DNA of 64,000 nucleotides from Naasia sp. SYSU D00057 (GCF_017916505.1 NZ_JAFMSZ010000001.1:496001-560000); one strand, 5' to 3'; counted from the stretch's first letter, positions 23,506-32,338 are shown. The notes: generated from the sequence alone by a model not told the origin. Translations and numbers: made by a program.

Positions 23506-24278
23506 GCGGAGAGGAACTCCTGGAGAGTGGCCACGGGGTCGCCCGTGACCAGGGCTTCGCCGACGAGCACGACGTCGGCGCCGGAACGGCGGTAGTGGGC
23601 GACGTCGGCCGCGGTCTTGACGGCCGACTCTGCGACGCGGATCACGGAGCCGGGGATGCGGTCGGCGAGCCGGCCGAAGAGGTCCTGGTCCAGCTCGAAG
23701 GTCGAGAGGTCCCGGGCGTTGACGCCGACGAGGCCGGCGCCGACGTCGAGCGCGCGCTCGACCTCGTCGGCGTCGTGGGTCTCGACGAGCGCGGTCATGC
23801 CGAGCGACGTCGTGAAGTCGAAGAGGCGCGCGAGCGTGGGCTGGTCGAGGGCCGCCACGATGAGGAGGACCAGGTCGGCGCCCGCGGCGCGGGCCTCGAG
23901 CACCTGGTACTCGTCGACGAGGAAGTCCTTGCGGAGCACGGGCAGCGACACGGCCGCGCGCACGTCCCGGAGGTCGTCGAGCGACCCGCCGAAGCGGCGC
24001 TGCTCGGTGAGCACGCTGATCGCGCTCGCGCCGCCGGTCTCGTACGAGGCGGCGAGGGCGGCGGGGTCGGGGATGTCGGCGAGGCGGCCGCGGGACGGGC
24101 TCGCGCGCTTCACCTCGGCGATGATCTTCACCCGGTCCGTCGGCCGGAGCGCCTCGAGGGCGTCGATCGCGGGCGGCGCGGCAGCGGCGAGGGCCTCGAC
24201 CTCGGCGAGCGAGGTGGTCGCCCTGCGGGTCTCAGCGTCCGCCCGAGCCCCGTCGACGAGGTCGGTGAGCAGGGACAC
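23502..24278 (-). CDS. trpC: Indole-3-glycerol phosphate synthase
   Basis: Closes the indole ring from CdRP. 258 residues, single TIM-barrel domain, not fused to Trp[14 protein letters not shown] is the N-terminal catalytic motif with Lys and the substrate-binding [15 protein letters not shown] and [10 protein letters not shown] follow. GTG start, 6 bp after the stop of the HGxxPAAW gene. trpF and trpD are not in this window. Confidence 0.96.
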   Translation of the reverse strand: MSLLTDLVDGARADAETRRATTSLAEVEALAAAAPPAIDALEALRPTDRVKIIAEVKRASPSRGRLADIPDPAALAASYETGGASAISVLTEQRRFGGSLDDLRDVRAAVSLPVLRKDFLVDEYQVLEARAAGADLVLLIVAALDQPTLARLFDFTTSLGMTALVETHDADEVERALDVGAGLVGVNARDLSTFELDQDLFGRLADRIPGSVIRVAESAVKTAADVAHYRRSGADVVLVGEALVTGDPVATLQEFLSA

Positions 24279-24284
24279 CGGCGC

Positions 24285-24536
24285 CTACGAGTGCGACTTG
24301 AGGGTCTTCGGGCCGTCCACGCCGTAGCCGAGCTTCTTGAGGATGAAGCCGAGGACGAATCCGACGACGAAGATGATCGCGCCGACCCAGATGAGCCAGG
24401 TCCACTCGGCGTCGTAGGTGTACTCGAGGAAGAAGGCGACGGTGGCGATCGAGAGGCCGATCAGGCTGACCACGACGGCGGTCCAGGCTGCGGGCGAATC
24501 GCCGTGTCCGGGCTCGGAGTGCTGCTCGGTGCTCAT
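24285..24536 (-). CDS. HGxxPAAW family small membrane protein
   Basis: 83 residues. The N-terminus carries the family signature HGDSPAAW, then two membrane helices (VVVSLIGLSIATVAFFLEY and LIWVGAIIFVVGFVLGFIL) and a short basic tail. This family is found almost only inside actinobacterial trp operons, next to the Trp-associated membrane protein. No activity is known to me. The ATG at 24536 has TAGAGT seven nt upstream, which would make it leaderless; an AGGAG two nt from the ATG is too close to serve well. Confidence 0.85.
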   Translation of the reverse strand: MSTEQHSEPGHGDSPAAWTAVVVSLIGLSIATVAFFLEYTYDAEWTWLIWVGAIIFVVGFVLGFILKKLGYGVDGPKTLKSHS

Positions 24537-24541
24537 GGCTC

Positions 24542-25204
24542 CTACTCTAGCGGCGGGCGACTTCCCGGCCCGTCGGACGCGTCCGGCGCGGACTCCGGAT
24601 GGGCGGGCGGCGGGGGTGCGCTCGTCGGGTCCGCACCCCGGCTGAGCGCGTCCCAGGTGTCGGAGGGCGCGGCAGCGGCGGGAACCGCCGCCGCGGCGGT
24701 GCCTGTTCCGGTCCCGTAGCTCCGCGCCGCGCCGGGCCAGCGTCCCGCCGTGACGGCGATGCCGAGCGCGAAGAGGAGCACCATGGCGCCCCCGGCGACG
24801 GCGATGGCGGGCCACGCGGTGGGCGTGATGGCGGCGACGAGAGCTTCCACGGACTCGCGACCGGCGACGCCGCTCACCGCGGAGACGCTGCGCTCGGCCG
24901 CGCCGAGTGGGTCGGCGAGAGCGGCGGATGCCGCGTAGCCGGCGCCGATGCCGAGCAGGGCGAGGACCGCCGCGGTGATCCACCGGAGCACCTTGGGCGC
25001 CAGGCTGAGCGCGCCGACGCACGCCACGACCGCGAGGGCGATCCCGTTGAGGGCGGGAGCGGCGGCGGCGCCGCCCACCTCGATCGGGTCGCCTCCCGGC
25101 CGGAGCGTGACCGTGAACCACGGCGTGTTGGCGGCGGCGAGCAGGACCGCCGCCGCCACCAGCGCGCCGAGCAGCAGGAGGGACTTCGCCCGGCGCGAGG
25201 TCAG
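24542..25204 (-). CDS. Trp biosynthesis-associated membrane protein, probable CTG start
   Basis: About 220 residues, four membrane segments (LLLLGALVAAAVLLAAA; a pair around ALNGIALAVVACVGALSL and VLRWITAAVLALLGIGAGY; AIAVAGGAMVLLFALGIAV) and a Pro/Ala/Ser-rich tail. This matches the actinobacterial trp-operon membrane family (TIGR02234-type). The extracytoplasmic loop after helix 1 has TPWFTVTL, usual for the family. No ATG, GTG or TTG stands where homology begins. CTG at 25204 overlaps the trpE stop as CTGA and has GGAGG six nt before it, so I take CTG as the start. Function unknown. Confidence 0.8.
   Translation of the reverse strand: MTSRRAKSLLLLGALVAAAVLLAAANTPWFTVTLRPGGDPIEVGGAAAAPALNGIALAVVACVGALSLAPKVLRWITAAVLALLGIGAGYAASAALADPLGAAERSVSAVSGVAGRESVEALVAAITPTAWPAIAVAGGAMVLLFALGIAVTAGRWPGAARSYGTGTGTAAAAVPAAAAPSDTWDALSRGADPTSAPPPPAHPESAPDASDGPGSRPPLE
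24544..24549 (-). promoter_or_regulatory. -10 box of the HGxxPAAW gene
   Basis: TAGAGT on the - strand, seven nt before the ATG. It overlaps the last codons and stop of the Trp membrane protein gene, so it would be an internal promoter for the HGxxPAAW-trpC-trpB-trpA part of the operon. Confidence 0.35.
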
Positions 25205-26733
25205 TGGACCCTCCTCAGGGCGTTCGCGACGGCCACGGCGCGGAGCGGAGCCGCCGCCTTGTTCTGCGACTCCTGGTACTCGGCGGCGGGGTCGGAGTCG
25301 GCGACGATGCCGCCGCCCGCCTGCACGCGCGCCACTCCGTCGGCGAGCACCGCGGTCCGGATCGCGATGGCGAGGTCCGCGTCGCCGGCGAAGTCGAAGT
25401 AGCCCACCACTCCCCCGTAGACGCCGCGCTGCGCGGGCTCGAGCTCGTCGATGATCTCCAGCGCGCGCGGCTTCGGCGCCCCGGACAGGGTGCCCGCGGG
25501 GAAGGTCGCCCGGAACACGTCGACCGCGTCCGCGTCGGCCCGCAGCTCGCCCTCGACCGAGGAGACGAGGTGCATGATGTGGCTGAACCGCTCGATGCGC
25601 ATGAACTCCGTCACCTCGACCGTGCCGGCGACGCACACCTTCGAGATGTCGTTGCGGGCGAGGTCCACGAGCATCAGGTGCTCGGCGCGCTCCTTCGGAT
25701 CGGCGGCGAGCGTCTCGGCGAGCTCGACGTCCTCCTCCGGCGTCACGCCGCGCGGCTTCGAGCCGGCGATCGGGTGCGTGTAGACGCGGCCGTCACTCAC
25801 CTTGACGAGCGCCTCGGGCGACGAGCCGACCACCGAGTAGGCGCCGCCGTCCGGCCGCTCGAGCGCGAGCAGGTACATGTAGGGACTCGGATTGAGGGCG
25901 CGCAGCACGCGGTAGACGTCGACCGGCGACGCCGCGGCGTCGAGCTCGAAGCGCTGCGAGATCACCACCTGGAAGATGTCGCCGTCGCGGATGTACTCCT
26001 TGGCCTTGTCGACGGCGGCGAGGAAGTCCGGTCGCTCCGTGCGCAGGCGCGGCGTCGGCACGAGCCCGAGATCGGCCTCGGCGAGGTCGGCGGGCAGCGG
26101 GGTCGCCAGGCGGGTCTGCAGGGAGTCGAGCCTCGACTGGGCGCTCGCCCACAGCTCGTCGGCCGGCTGCTCTCCGTCCGCGAGCACGGTGGCGACGAGC
26201 AGGACCGATCCGTTGCGGTGGTCGACCACCACGAGCTCCGACACGAAGCTCAGGGCCTGGCCGGGCACGTCGAACTCGGCGGGCGGCGCGTCGGGGAGCC
26301 GCTCGATCTGGCGGATGGCCTCCCACCCGATGAAGCCCACGAGGCCGCCGGGCAGCGGCGGCAGGCCCGGGATGCGCGGCGTCCGCCAGCGCTCGACGAG
26401 CCGGGCGACGGCGTCGAGCGGCCCGCTCACGGGCTCCGGGCCGAGGGCGCGCTGCGCGTCGAGACCCGTGCCGAGCCAGACGGCGTCGTCGCCGCGCTGG
26501 GTGAGCACGCCGAACGAGGAGACGCCGACGAACGACCAGCGGGACCAGATGCCGCCCTGCTCCGCGGACTCGAGCAGGAAGGTGCCGGGGCGCGGCTGGC
26601 CGCCGGCACGGGTCGCGAGCTTGCGGTAGATGCCGACCGGCGTCTCCTCGCCCGCGAAGAGCTCGCGGACGACCGGCACCACACGATGGCCGGGCAGGAG
26701 CGCGTCGAAGTCGTCGCGCGTGGTCGTCGTCAT
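25201..26733 (-). CDS. trpE: Anthranilate synthase component I
   Basis: Converts chorismate to anthranilate with TrpG. 510 residues. The chorismate-binding half has FQVVISQRFE, SPSPYMYLL-type NPSPYMYLLAL, VKVSDGRVYTHPIAGSKPRG, RFSHIMHLVSSVEG and GAPKPRALEIIDELE. The N-terminal half carries the LLESAEQGG element of the tryptophan feedback site. ATG overlaps the hisI stop by 4 bp, so trp genes are read as an extension of the his cluster and there is no room for a leader-peptide attenuator. No trpG lies next to it. Confidence 0.97.
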   Translation of the reverse strand: MTTTTRDDFDALLPGHRVVPVVRELFAGEETPVGIYRKLATRAGGQPRPGTFLLESAEQGGIWSRWSFVGVSSFGVLTQRGDDAVWLGTGLDAQRALGPEPVSGPLDAVARLVERWRTPRIPGLPPLPGGLVGFIGWEAIRQIERLPDAPPAEFDVPGQALSFVSELVVVDHRNGSVLLVATVLADGEQPADELWASAQSRLDSLQTRLATPLPADLAEADLGLVPTPRLRTERPDFLAAVDKAKEYIRDGDIFQVVISQRFELDAAASPVDVYRVLRALNPSPYMYLLALERPDGGAYSVVGSSPEALVKVSDGRVYTHPIAGSKPRGVTPEEDVELAETLAADPKERAEHLMLVDLARNDISKVCVAGTVEVTEFMRIERFSHIMHLVSSVEGELRADADAVDVFRATFPAGTLSGAPKPRALEIIDELEPAQRGVYGGVVGYFDFAGDADLAIAIRTAVLADGVARVQAGGGIVADSDPAAEYQESQNKAAAPLRAVAVANALRRVH

Positions 26734-27107
26734 CGGTCGCCCCCGTGCGGCTCGCCGAGCACCGGGGTGAGCGGGTCGACGTCGAAGCAGGCGTGGGCGC
26801 CGGTGTGGCATGCCGGTCCGACCTGGTGCACGGTCACGAGGAGCGCGTCGTCGTCACAGTCGAGGGCGGCGCCGCGGACGTACTGCACGTTGCCGGACGT
26901 GTCGCCCTTCCGCCAGTACTCCTTGCGGCTGCGCGACCAGAAGGTGACCCGGCCCTCGGTGAGCGTGCGGCGGAGAGCCTCGGCATCCATCCAGCCGAGC
27001 ATCAGCACGTCGCGGCTGCCCTCCTCCTGGATGATCGCGGGCAGCAGGCCCGCTCCGTCGAACCGGGCGCGCGCGAGCACGCCCTCCACGTCCTGGGTCC
27101 CGCTCAC
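26730..27107 (-). CDS. hisI: Phosphoribosyl-AMP cyclohydrolase
   Basis: Third step of histidine synthesis. 125 residues, the single-function form; HisE is a separate gene here. Zinc-site cysteines lie in [12 protein letters not shown], the Mg site in DCDDDALLV, and [10 protein letters not shown] is the N-terminal signature. GTG start overlaps the hisF stop (GTGA). Confidence 0.96.
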   Translation of the reverse strand: MSGTQDVEGVLARARFDGAGLLPAIIQEEGSRDVLMLGWMDAEALRRTLTEGRVTFWSRSRKEYWRKGDTSGNVQYVRGAALDCDDDALLVTVHQVGPACHTGAHACFDVDPLTPVLGEPHGGDR

Positions 27108-27868
27108 GCGCGCACCTCGATCCCCTCGCCGGCCAGCTCATGCTTGATCTCGCCCACCGTCAGCTGGCCCGAGTGGAACACGGACGCGGCGAGCACGGCG
27201 TCCGCGCCGGCGTGCACGGCGGGCGCGAAGTCCTGCAGCGCGCCCGCCCCGCCGGAGGCGATGACGGGCACCGAGCTGACCGCGCGCATCGCGGTGAGCA
27301 GTTCGAGGTCGTAGCCCGCCTTGGTGCCGTCGGCGTCGATGGAGTTGACGAGCAGCTCCCCCGCACCGAGCCGGACCGCCTCGGCGGCCCACTCGAGCGC
27401 GTCGAGGTCGGTGAGCCGGCGGCCGCCGTGCGTCGTCACGACGAAGCCGGAGGGAGCGCCGGGCGCCCGGGTGACGTCGAGCGAGAGCACGACGACCTGC
27501 GCGCCGAAGCGGTCGGCGATCTCCGCGATCAGCGGCGGGCGGGCGATGGCGGCGCTGTTGACGCCGATCTTGTCCGCGCCGCTCGCGAGGAGGCGAGCCA
27601 CGTCGTCGACGGAGCGGACGCCGCCGCCGACGGTGAGCGGAATGAACACCTGCTCTGCGGTGCGGGTGACCACGTCGTACATCGTGGCCCGCTCCTCGGT
27701 CGTCGCGGTGACGTCGAGGAAGGTGATCTCGTCGGCGCCCTGCTCGTAGTACTTGCGCGACAGCTCGACGGGGTCGCCCTGATCGCGGAGGTCCTTGAAG
27801 TTGACGCCCTTCACCACGCGGCCCGCGGCCACGTCGAGGCAGGGGATGACGCGGACGGCGAGCGACAT
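27104..27868 (-). CDS. hisF: Imidazole glycerol phosphate synthase, cyclase subunit
   Basis: Forms imidazole glycerol phosphate and AICAR, using ammonia made by HisH. 254 residues, TIM barrel. Catalytic Asp residues in [16 protein letters not shown] and [15 protein letters not shown]; phosphate loops TVGGGVRS and [10 protein letters not shown] overlaps the hisG stop by one base (TGATG). hisH and hisA are not in the window. Confidence 0.97.
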   Translation of the reverse strand: MSLAVRVIPCLDVAAGRVVKGVNFKDLRDQGDPVELSRKYYEQGADEITFLDVTATTEERATMYDVVTRTAEQVFIPLTVGGGVRSVDDVARLLASGADKIGVNSAAIARPPLIAEIADRFGAQVVVLSLDVTRAPGAPSGFVVTTHGGRRLTDLDALEWAAEAVRLGAGELLVNSIDADGTKAGYDLELLTAMRAVSSVPVIASGGAGALQDFAPAVHAGADAVLAASVFHSGQLTVGEIKHELAGEGIEVRA

Positions 27869-28707
27869 CAGATCCGCGCCGCGTGGATCGGGCTGACGAG
27901 GATGGCCCGCGCCCCGATCTCGTACAGCGCGTCCATCACCTGGTTGGTGTCCGAGCGCGGAACCATGACCCGGACGGCCACCCAGCCGCTGTCGCGCAGC
28001 GGCGACACGGTGGGCGACTCGAGCCCCGGCGTGACGGCGGAGGCCTGGTCGATCAGCTCGGCGGGGAGGTCGTAGTCCATCAGCACGTACTGGTGGGCGA
28101 CGAGCACGCCCTGCAGCCGGCGCACGAGGGTGTCGATGCCGGGCCGGGTCGGGTCGGCGGTGACGAGCACCGCGCTCGACTCGAGGATGACCGGGCCGAA
28201 GATCTCGAGGCCCTGCTTGCGCAGCGTGCTGCCGGTCTCCACCACGTCGGCGACGGCGTCCGCGACGCCGAGGCGGACGGCGGACTCCACGGCGCCGTCG
28301 AGGCGGATGAGGTCCACGTCGATGCCCTCCCGGCGGAGGAAGTCGCCGACGAGGCCGGTGTAGCTCGTCGCGACCCGAGCGCCCTGGAGGTCGGCGAGGT
28401 CGCTGAACCGGCCGATGGGCCCGGCGAAGCGGAACGTCGAGCCGCCGAAGTCGAGCTCCTGCACCTCGCGCGCCGCCGAGCCGGAGTCGAGCAGCAGGTC
28501 GCGGCCGGTGATGCCGATGTCGAGGGCGCCGGAGCCGACGTAGGTGGCGATGTCGCGGGGCCGGAGGTAGAAGAACTCGGCGTCGTTGCGGGGGTCCGCG
28601 ACGATGAGCTCCTTGGGGTCGCGGCGCACCGCGTAGCCCGCTTCGCGGAGCATGTCGGCCGCGGTCTCACTGAGCGTGCCCTTGTTGGGCACTGCGATCT
28701 TCAGCAT
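27868..28707 (-). CDS. hisG: ATP phosphoribosyltransferase, long form
   Basis: First, feedback-controlled step of histidine synthesis. 279 residues: the long form, with a C-terminal ACT-like regulatory domain (after about residue 205) that binds histidine, so HisZ is not needed. Seen: [12 protein letters not shown], the PRPP region [14 protein letters not shown], and the C-terminal [16 protein letters not shown]. The ATG has GAAAG upstream. It lies 47 bp past the hisE stop, so the two are probably co-transcribed. Confidence 0.96.
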   Translation of the reverse strand: MLKIAVPNKGTLSETAADMLREAGYAVRRDPKELIVADPRNDAEFFYLRPRDIATYVGSGALDIGITGRDLLLDSGSAAREVQELDFGGSTFRFAGPIGRFSDLADLQGARVATSYTGLVGDFLRREGIDVDLIRLDGAVESAVRLGVADAVADVVETGSTLRKQGLEIFGPVILESSAVLVTADPTRPGIDTLVRRLQGVLVAHQYVLMDYDLPAELIDQASAVTPGLESPTVSPLRDSGWVAVRVMVPRSDTNQVMDALYEIGARAILVSPIHAARI

Positions 28708-28754
28708 CGGGGTCTTTCAGGCGAGAGGAGTGGGCGGAGGGGCCGAGCAGCCGG

Positions 28755-29018
28755 TCACAGATGTCGGTAGACGTCCTCCGGGCCGAGGCCGCGCGCGAGG
28801 AGCATCACCTGCAGGTGGTACAGGAGCTGCGAGATCTCCTCGGCCAGGCGCTCGTCCGACTCGTGCTCGGCCGCCATCCAGACCTCGGCGGCCTCCTCGA
28901 CGATCTTCTTGCCGATCGCGTGCACGCCGGCGTCGAGCTCCGCGACGGTGCCGGATCCGGCGGGCCGGTCCTGCGCCTTGGTCGCGAGCTCGGCGAACAG
29001 GTCGTCGAAGGACTTCAC
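28755..29018 (-). CDS. hisE: Phosphoribosyl-ATP pyrophosphatase
   Basis: Second step of histidine synthesis. 87 residues, all-alpha MazG-like fold; the metal-binding signature [14 protein letters not shown] and [14 protein letters not shown] are clear. GTG start at 29018 with TAGCCT six nt upstream. It is the first gene of the his-trp run, and the 231-bp gap before it is full of repeats. Confidence 0.96.
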   Translation of the reverse strand: MKSFDDLFAELATKAQDRPAGSGTVAELDAGVHAIGKKIVEEAAEVWMAAEHESDERLAEEISQLLYHLQVMLLARGLGPEDVYRHL

Positions 29019-29024
29019 CGCCCC

Positions 29025-29030
29025 AGGCTA
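29025..29030 (-). promoter_or_regulatory. -10 box of hisE, head of the his-trp run
   Basis: TAGCCT on the - strand, six nt before the GTG. No T-box leader or His-codon leader peptide is visible upstream. Confidence 0.4.
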
Positions 29031-29043
29031 CCGGTCCCGGGGG

Positions 29044-29058
29044 GAGTGCCCGTTCCGG
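29044..29058. repeat. Family D half-element
   Basis: GAGTGCCCGTTCCGG, identical to the left arm at 399-413. No matching right arm is seen nearby. It lies 14 bp upstream of the hisE -10 box. Confidence 0.5.
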
Positions 29059-29073
29059 GCCGCCTCTCCCCCG

Positions 29074-29114
29074 GTGATCGAGGAGCGTCCCGCAGGGGCG
29101 CGTCTCGAGATCAC
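29074..29114. repeat. REP-like palindromic element, family C, inverted copy
   Basis: GTGATCGAGGAGC at the left and GCGTCTCGAGATCAC at the right enclose a GC-rich stem (CGTCCC-GCA-GGGGCG). Read on the - strand it follows the family C pattern TCGAGAC-stem-CTC. It faces the next copy 56 bp downstream, forming an inverted pair. Confidence 0.5.
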
Positions 29115-29170
29115 GCGGGTCCGTCCGTGGACTCAGCCATCTCTGGTCGCGTTCCTGAGGCACCTCACCG

Positions 29171-29212
29171 GGTTTCGAGACGCCGGCCCAAGCATGGGCC
29201 GGCTCCTCAACC
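29171..29212. repeat. REP-like palindromic element, family C copy 2
   Basis: GGTTTCGAGAC, then stem GCCGGCCCA-AGCA-TGGGCCGGC, then a right flank CTCCTCAACC. The flanks match the copy at 10789, while the stem is different and still fully paired. It lies 38 bp past the rpe stop codon, so it may stop or protect the rpe transcript. Confidence 0.6.
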
Positions 29213-29250
29213 GACGGGCGCTGCCGACGCTGCCGCGTCGGCTCGGGCCC

Positions 29251-29910
29251 TCAGTGTCCGTGGGCGGCGGCCTTGCGGAGGGCGCGGATGGCGCGGGCCG
29301 GGTCGTCGGACCGGAAGACGCTGGAGCCCGCGACGAAGGTGTTGGCGCCGTGCGCGGCGGCGGTGCCGATCGTCGTGGTGGAGATGCCGCCGTCGACCTG
29401 GATGCGGAGGTCGCGGCCGTGTGCGGCGGCGGCGTCCGCCACCTGGCGCAGCTTGGGCATGACCTCGGGCATGAACTGCTGACCGCCGAAGCCGGGCTCG
29501 ACCGTCATCACGAGGATCAGGTCGAACTCGTCGAGGCGCTCGAGCCACGGCTCGGCCGGCGTGCCGGGCTTGAGGGCGAGGCCGGCGCGCGCGCCGCGGG
29601 CGCGGATGGCGCGGGCGGTCGCGACCGGGTCCTTCGCCGCCTCGACGTGGAAGGTGACGGACGAGGCGCCCGCCGCCGCGTAATCGGGAGCCCAGCGGTC
29701 CGGGTCCTCGATCATCAGGTGCGCGTCGAGCGGGATGGGGCTCACCTCGGCGAGGCGCTGCACCACGGGGAGGCCGAGCGTGAGGTTCGGCACGAAGTGG
29801 GCGTCCATGACGTCGACGTGCACGAGGTCGGCGGCGGCGATCCGGTGGAGCTCCCGCTCGAGGTTCGCGAAGTCGGCGGCCAGGATGCTCGGGTGGATCG
29901 TCAAGGACAC
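29251..29910 (-). CDS. rpe: Ribulose-phosphate 3-epimerase
   Basis: Interconverts ribulose 5-phosphate and xylulose 5-phosphate in the pentose phosphate pathway. 219 residues, TIM barrel. IHPSILAADFANL, the metal-binding HVDVMDAHFVPN and DAHLMIEDP, MTVEPGFGGQQF and QVDGGIS are all present. GTG start at 29910; TAGACT seven nt upstream begins with the rsmB stop codon. It follows rsmB on the same strand. Confidence 0.97.
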   Translation of the reverse strand: MSLTIHPSILAADFANLERELHRIAAADLVHVDVMDAHFVPNLTLGLPVVQRLAEVSPIPLDAHLMIEDPDRWAPDYAAAGASSVTFHVEAAKDPVATARAIRARGARAGLALKPGTPAEPWLERLDEFDLILVMTVEPGFGGQQFMPEVMPKLRQVADAAAAHGRDLRIQVDGGISTTTIGTAAAHGANTFVAGSSVFRSDDPARAIRALRKAAAHGH

Positions 29911-29917
29911 CCGATCG

Positions 29918-29923
29918 AGTCTA
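29918..29923 (-). promoter_or_regulatory. -10 box of rpe, overlapping the rsmB stop codon
   Basis: TAGACT on the - strand, seven nt before the GTG; its first three bases (29921-29923) are the rsmB stop codon. Confidence 0.45.
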
Positions 29924-31336
29924 CTGACGGGTCTGCGGCGCCTTCGGGAGCCCGCCGCTCTTGGTGAGGAGGGCGATGAACATGCCGTCCGTGCCGTGCC
30001 GGTGCGGCCACAGCTGGACGGCGTCGCCGACCGCGGCGTCGCGCAGCGCTCCCCCGGTGACCTCGCCGAGCACGGGGCCGGTCGGCACGGGGACGAGCTC
30101 GGGGAACGCGTCGAGGGCCGCGGCGACGACCGCGCGCGTCTCGGAGAGATGCGGCGAGCAGGTCACGTAGGCGAGGAGCCCGCCGGGCTTGAGCGCGCCG
30201 ACGGCGGAGGCGAGCAGCTCCCGCTGCAGCGGCGCGAGCGCGACGACGTCGTCGGGGAACTTGCGCCAGCGCGCCTCCGGGCGGCGGCGCAGCGCGCCGA
30301 GGCCGCTGCAGGGGGCGTCGAGCATGATCCGGTCGAAGAGGCCCTCCTCGCCCGTGCCGAAGCGGCGACCGTCGCCGACGACGACGTCGTGCACGCCGGG
30401 GACCGCGTCGAGCGCGCCCTGCACCAGGTCGGCGCGGCCGGGCACGACCTCGTTCGCGAGCAGCGACGCGCCGCCCTCGGCCGCCTCGGCCGCGAGGACC
30501 GCCGCCTTGCCGCCGGGGCCGGCGCACATGTCGAGCCAGCGCTCCCCCAACGCCACCGGCCGGGCGCGGGTGAGCGCGAGGGCGGCGAGCTGCGAGCCCT
30601 CGTCCTGCACGCGCACGATGCCCGCGCGCACCGCGGGGAGGGTCAGCGGGTCGCCGCCGCCGAGGATCATGCCGAGCGGCGAGAACTCCGTGGCGGGCAG
30701 GCCGATGTCGCGGCGGTCGCCGAGACCCGGCAGCGCGACGAGCCCGACCTTGGGCGGGGCGTTGTCGGCCTCGAGCAGGTAGGTGAGCTCCGACTCGCGG
30801 CCGTCGGCCTCGAGCACCGCGGCGAACGACCGCACGACCCACGCCGGGTGCGAGTGCAGCACGGAGAGGCGCTCGTCCTCACTCTTCGTGCCCTCGAGCA
30901 CGCGGTGCATCCACTCCTCGCGGTCGACGCGGGCGATGGCGCGGAGGACGCCGTTGACGAAGCCCGAGCCGGAGCGGGCGCCGGAGCTCTTCGCCTGCAC
31001 CACGGCCTCGTTGACGGCGGCGTGCGGGGCGACCCGCATGGACAGCAGCTGATGGGTGCCGAGCCGGAGGATGTCCCGGAGGGGCGCGTCGATCCTCGCG
31101 ACGGGACGCCCCGCCGCGAGCTCGATGACGCGGTCGTAGTAGCCGGAGCGGCGCAGCGTGCCGTAGGTGAGCTCCGTGGCGAGGGCGGCGTCGGCGGTGC
31201 TCAGCCCGGCGCGGTGCACGCGGGCTGGCAGCAGCAGGTTCGCGTACGCGTCCTCGGCGGAGACCGCCCGGATGACCTCGAGCGCCACCCGGCGGGCCGG
31301 CTGGACGGCGGGCGGGCGGGTGCGGGTGGTGCTCAC
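29921..31336 (-). CDS. rsmB: 16S rRNA m5C967 methyltransferase
   Basis: SAM-dependent cytosine-5 methyltransferase of the RsmB/Sun family. 471 residues: an N-terminal NusB-like RNA-binding domain (about 15-150) and a Rossmann methyltransferase domain with MCAGPGGKAAVLA, the motif DAPCSGLG and the catalytic-type Cys in YVTCSP. GTG at 31336 overlaps the fmt stop (GTGA). The fmt-rsmB-rpe order is common in bacteria. Confidence 0.94.
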   Translation of the reverse strand: MSTTRTRPPAVQPARRVALEVIRAVSAEDAYANLLLPARVHRAGLSTADAALATELTYGTLRRSGYYDRVIELAAGRPVARIDAPLRDILRLGTHQLLSMRVAPHAAVNEAVVQAKSSGARSGSGFVNGVLRAIARVDREEWMHRVLEGTKSEDERLSVLHSHPAWVVRSFAAVLEADGRESELTYLLEADNAPPKVGLVALPGLGDRRDIGLPATEFSPLGMILGGGDPLTLPAVRAGIVRVQDEGSQLAALALTRARPVALGERWLDMCAGPGGKAAVLAAEAAEGGASLLANEVVPGRADLVQGALDAVPGVHDVVVGDGRRFGTGEEGLFDRIMLDAPCSGLGALRRRPEARWRKFPDDVVALAPLQRELLASAVGALKPGGLLAYVTCSPHLSETRAVVAAALDAFPELVPVPTGPVLGEVTGGALRDAAVGDAVQLWPHRHGTDGMFIALLTKSGGLPKAPQTRQ

Positions 31337-32265
31337 GCGGGCACCGCCAGTCCGGCGACCGGGGCGTCCTGGCCGCGGCCTCGCCACCAGGCGGCGGCGT
31401 CCATCGCCCGGCCGCCCGGCGGCTGGACGCGGACCAGCTCGATCGGCTCGTCGGCGGTGCCGAGGAGGACGCGCCCGCCGGCGAGCTCGAGCCGGCCTGG
31501 CTCGATCCGCTCCGCACCGGACGCGCGCCCGGCCTCGTGCACCTTGAGGCGCGCGTCGCCGAGGACGAGGAAGGCACCGGGCTCCGGGGTCGCGCCACGG
31601 ATGCGGTCGAGCACCCGCTCGGCGGGCAGGCGCCAGTCGACGGCGCCGTCGAGGAGGGTGAGCTTCGGCGCGAGGGTCGCCTCGCCGGTCTGCGGCTCGG
31701 CCACGGCGGTCCCGTCGGCGAGCGAGTCGACGACGCCCGCGAGCAGTCCCGCGCCGCTCCGCGCGAGATCGGCGAGCAGGTCGCCCGCGGTCTCACCCGG
31801 CGCGATGGGACGGCGCAGCGTGCCGAACACGGGTCCCGTGTCCATGCCGCGCTCGAGCTGGAACACGCTCGCCCCGGTCTCGCGGTCGCCCGCGAGGAGC
31901 GCGTGCTGGACGGGGGCGGCGCCCCGCCAGCGCGGCAGCAGGGAGAAGTGCAGGTTGATCCAGCCGAGGCGGGGCAGCGACAGGATCGGCTCGCGCAGGA
32001 GCGCGCCGTAGGCGACGACCACCCCGAGGTCGGGCGCCAGGCCCTCGAGCCGGGCCGCGTAGTCGGCGTCGAGGGCGGACGGCCGGTCGACGGGCAGGCC
32101 CAGCTCGCCGGCCCGAGCGGCGACCGGCGACGGGGTGAGCACGCGCTTCCGACCCACCGGCGCATCGGGCCGGGTGAGCACGGCGGCGATCTCGTGCCGC
32201 CCCTGCGCGAGGATGTCGAGACTCGGCACCGCGGCCGCGGGCGTACCCGCGAAGACCAGCCTCAT
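31333..32265 (-). CDS. fmt: Methionyl-tRNA formyltransferase
   Basis: Formylates initiator Met-tRNA using 10-formyl-THF. 310 residues. MRLVFAGTPAAAVPSL start, then the catalytic and folate-binding part around NLHFSLLPRWRGAAPVQ and a complete C-terminal tRNA-binding domain. The ATG at 32265 has GGGGAGG upstream; this ribosome site is duplicated 39 bp further up. Confidence 0.96.
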   Translation of the reverse strand: MRLVFAGTPAAAVPSLDILAQGRHEIAAVLTRPDAPVGRKRVLTPSPVAARAGELGLPVDRPSALDADYAARLEGLAPDLGVVVAYGALLREPILSLPRLGWINLHFSLLPRWRGAAPVQHALLAGDRETGASVFQLERGMDTGPVFGTLRRPIAPGETAGDLLADLARSGAGLLAGVVDSLADGTAVAEPQTGEATLAPKLTLLDGAVDWRLPAERVLDRIRGATPEPGAFLVLGDARLKVHEAGRASGAERIEPGRLELAGGRVLLGTADEPIELVRVQPPGGRAMDAAAWWRGRGQDAPVAGLAVPA

Positions 32266-32319
32266 CCCCCGCCTCCCCGAACCGGTGCCGTGACCCAGCG
32301 CAGTCCCCCGCCTCCCCGA
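32265..32319 (-). repeat. Duplicated fmt ribosome-binding region
   Basis: TCCCCCGCCTCCCCGA occurs at 32265-32280 and 32304-32319 (+ strand), each followed by [A/G]CCGG. On the - strand each reads TCGGGGAGGCGGGGGA, so there are two GGGGAGG ribosome sites 39 bp apart before fmt. Only the nearer one is followed by ATG. Confidence 0.6.
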
Positions 32320-32338
32320 GCCGGAGAGGCCGGCGCCC

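Noticed and set aside
24542-25636. 364-codon version of the Trp membrane protein starting inside trpE
   Set aside because: The extra N-terminal 140 residues are an out-of-frame reading of trpE with Arg-rich composition.
26734-27107. Trp leader-peptide attenuator before trpE
   Set aside because: trpE overlaps hisI, so there is no leader; no Trp-codon run is seen.
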